Assembly: GCA_014384545.1 (NCBI GenBank)
Contig: JACNFQ010000033.1
Span: 1 to 25,464, forward strand
Origin: a bacterium
GTDB taxonomy: Bacteria; UBP7; UBA6624
DNA length: 25,464 nucleotides
Reading direction: 5' to 3'
Shown: positions 24,133 through 25,464 of the stretch, one piece after another
Layout of the letters: each line of letters begins with the position of its first letter
How positions within the stretch are numbered: the stretch's first letter is position 1
Translations under genes and position numbers: made by a program
Notes under the pieces: generated by a model
Databases searched by the model: none
The model's input: only the letters and a program-made list of their open reading frames with translations
What the model was told of the DNA's origin: nothing

Positions 24133-25106
24133 CCATCACTCCACGGAGGGTCTTTAGGTGGTGCAAAGGGGTTTTTGGGACTATCAAACCAATCAAGTGT
24201 CAAGGGTAGCCATCTATCGATAGGGGTCGCTTTCCATCCCAGCTCCTTCTTCGCTTTGGTGGTGTCCATCACAATATCATGATCAAACCCAAAGGGATGC
24301 CAAGGAGACCGTTTTTCTGGACCTGTTCTTCGCGACGACTGCGTAAAGAATGCCGGCTCTACACCCAAATGGGCTGCCACCTCTTCTAAGTATTCCCTAT
24401 GCGTAAGGGGTTCCGCTTGGGCAAAATTGTACGCTTGCCCTTGCGCCTTTTCCCCCTTTTCTACCACCTTGAGAATCGCCGAAACAACATCTTTGGAGTA
24501 GATATGTGTGTACTTGAATCTACCCCCATCCAAAAGCTCCACCCTATGCCCACTCTGTAGCCACAACTGGTACCGCCAAGCCCTTAGGGTATAGTCCCAA
24601 GGTCCCTGCACGATGGGGATGCGGATCCGTGTCTCTGGAAAACCGTGCACACCATACGCTTCAAGTAAGACCTCTTCACACCCTCTTTTGCCCATGCCAT
24701 AATCCCAGCCTTGGGGCGCTTTTGTGGGGCGAGGAATGGCGGGGTTCTCTACATCTTCTTCTGTAATAGGACCATTGTGGGTGCGTTGTCCCACAGCGTA
24801 TACAGAGCCGGTAGAGATGTGGACAAAGTGACCCACGCTTCCAGAGAGTACCGCAACCGCATCCTCGCTCTCTACTGGTTTGTAGGCAAGAAAGTCCACC
24901 ACAACATCCCATTCCCCAGATTCTCTAAGTAGCTTTCGGAAATCTGCTCGGTCTGTGCGGTCGCAGACCAATCTATTCACGACTTTGCCAAAGGGGTCAT
25001 CTACCTGCCCTCTGGTGAGAATCGTCACACTGTCCCCCCTGCTATTGAGCGTCTCCACCAAAGTGCGCCCCATGAACCGTGTGCCACCCAAAACGAGAAT
25101 TCTCAA
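24129..25106 (-). CDS. NAD(P)-dependent sugar epimerase/dehydratase-like extended SDR
   Basis: The 325-residue protein has a Rossmann fold with GGTRFMG (residues 7-13) at the N-terminus, the active-site YGMGK (Y136, K140) and HISTGSVY near 96-103, all typical of extended short-chain dehydrogenases. It resembles the subgroup often annotated as NAD-dependent epimerase, related to chloroplast CSP41-like proteins. Substrate is unknown. The start is TTG. No ATG exists before residue 12, which lies inside the dinucleotide-binding loop, and a stop codon precedes the TTG closely. No Shine-Dalgarno site is present; TAAGAT ends 6 nt upstream, consistent with leaderless translation. It is the first gene of a two-gene operon with the methyltransferase. 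Confidence 0.9.
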   Translation of the reverse strand: MRILVLGGTRFMGRTLVETLNSRGDSVTILTRGQVDDPFGKVVNRLVCDRTDRADFRKLLRESGEWDVVVDFLAYKPVESEDAVAVLSGSVGHFVHISTGSVYAVGQRTHNGPITEEDVENPAIPRPTKAPQGWDYGMGKRGCEEVLLEAYGVHGFPETRIRIPIVQGPWDYTLRAWRYQLWLQSGHRVELLDGGRFKYTHIYSKDVVSAILKVVEKGEKAQGQAYNFAQAEPLTHREYLEEVAAHLGVEPAFFTQSSRRTGPEKRSPWHPFGFDHDIVMDTTKAKKELGWKATPIDRWLPLTLDWFDSPKNPFAPPKDPPWSDG

Positions 25107-25112
25107 GGTGGT

Positions 25113-25118
25113 ATCTTA
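25113..25118 (-). promoter_or_regulatory. Candidate -10 element (TAAGAT) of the epimerase operon, leaderless spacing
   Basis: TAAGAT on the minus strand ends 6 nt before the TTG at 25106. No -35 was recognised. The in-frame TAA stop upstream of the TTG is part of this hexamer. Confidence 0.45.
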
Positions 25119-25210
25119 GGTAATGGAATAGAACTCAGACTCATTAGGAGAAAATGGGTGAATAGAGCGCACCCCAAAGAGATGGTTGGGGAAAACCCCT
25201 GAGCAAGGGA

Positions 25211-25464
25211 CTAGCCAGGCCGGGCGTATTGGGCGTCGATAGCCTCTTGAATCTCTTCTATTGGCAAGCCGGCTTTCGATAAGCGGTAAGCGGTGCGCAC
25301 CTCGTTGATACAGATGGCACAGTTCGCACCGTGGTCGTTGGTAAAGCAAGTCAGCAGACTCTTATGCCCAGAATGGTCCGAGCAAAAGCAGTAGCAGAAG
25401 AGCTGGTCAATCACCTCTGAAACTTCTGCTGCCATCTGGTAAGTCTCTCTAACCACCCCTGCGG
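25211..25464 (-). CDS. Cys-rich PCYCGC-like protein, C-terminal part (5' end outside the window)
   Basis: The frame is open to the window edge and about 84 residues are visible. A GTG at 25456 could serve as start, but the sequence continues in frame beyond it, so the gene is probably longer. The signature FCYCFC, then GHKSLLTCF, then HGANCAICINE, followed by an amphipathic helix (GLPIEEIQEAIDAQYARPG), fits the family known for the PCYCGC motif, whose function is not established. The seven closely spaced cysteines and three histidines suggest metal binding. In a window rich in copper genes a metal-related role is tempting but unproven. Before the Cys motif is MAAEVSEVIDQLF. It is separated from the epimerase gene by about 100 bp with no recognised feature. 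Confidence 0.75.
   Translation of the reverse strand, partial: AGVVRETYQMAAEVSEVIDQLFCYCFCSDHSGHKSLLTCFTNDHGANCAICINEVRTAYRLSKAGLPIEEIQEAIDAQYARPG

Noticed and set aside
1-25464. Insertion sequence, integrase or phage genes
   Set aside because: No transposase, recombinase or phage structural motif was seen on either strand.

Overview
The window looks like a chromosomal segment of a Gram-negative bacterium that I cannot place below that level. A tripartite RND efflux pump with an outer-membrane channel, a lipobox adaptor and a Tat-exported DUF1501 protein all imply two membranes. DUF1800/DUF1501 proteins and secreted EF-hand repeat proteins are common in planctomycete-like, myxobacterial and other environmental lineages, but that is weak taxonomic evidence. 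Base composition is moderate, with many C/G homopolymer runs, except for a much GC-richer RHS fragment at the left edge. Promoter-proximal genes tend to have no Shine-Dalgarno sequence but a TANNNT hexamer exactly 6 nt before the start codon. Downstream genes in operons carry strong AGGAGG-type sites. This suggests frequent leaderless transcription.

Layout. 1-537: 3' part of an RHS/YD-repeat gene whose last codons lie inside a dispersed intergenic repeat. 7643-664 (minus): a copper/silver efflux operon in the order small Met/Cys/Gly-rich exported protein, CusC-like channel, CusB-like adaptor with a Met/His repeat domain, CusA, and a DUF2231-like membrane protein with an acidic His-rich tail. 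A broken fragment of a second cusA lies just upstream. 8683-7936 (minus): a probable truncated restriction/methyltransferase-type N-terminus and a zinc-ribbon protein. 13282-8906 (minus): DUF1800, DUF1501 and a membrane 4Fe-4S protein. Divergent from it, 13485-17616 (plus): three consecutive exported or anchored EF-hand proteins with about 36 EF-hand loops in total. 17886-19731 (plus): M28 metallopeptidase and an AhpD-like protein. 22465-19737 (minus): csoR-copZ-copA copper operon with a visible CsoR operator. 22524-23474 (plus): a CaCA-type cation exchanger divergent from csoR. 25106-23479 (minus): NAD-dependent epimerase and a SAM methyltransferase. At the right edge is part of a Cys-rich protein with a CYC-x-C and HGANC-x-IC signature.

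Working together. Cytosolic Cu(I) would be sensed by CsoR, buffered by CopZ and exported by CopA to the periplasm, where the Cus pump and its Met-rich partners remove it from the cell. The most unusual part is the divergent pair formed by DUF1800-DUF1501-FeS and the three EF-hand genes. The first EF-hand protein has twelve cysteines, all in calcium loops, alternating between loop positions 9 and 7, which would allow a disulfide across each EF-hand pair. DUF1800 carries Met-rich inserts. I regard this divergent locus as the best candidate for an undescribed extracytoplasmic system.
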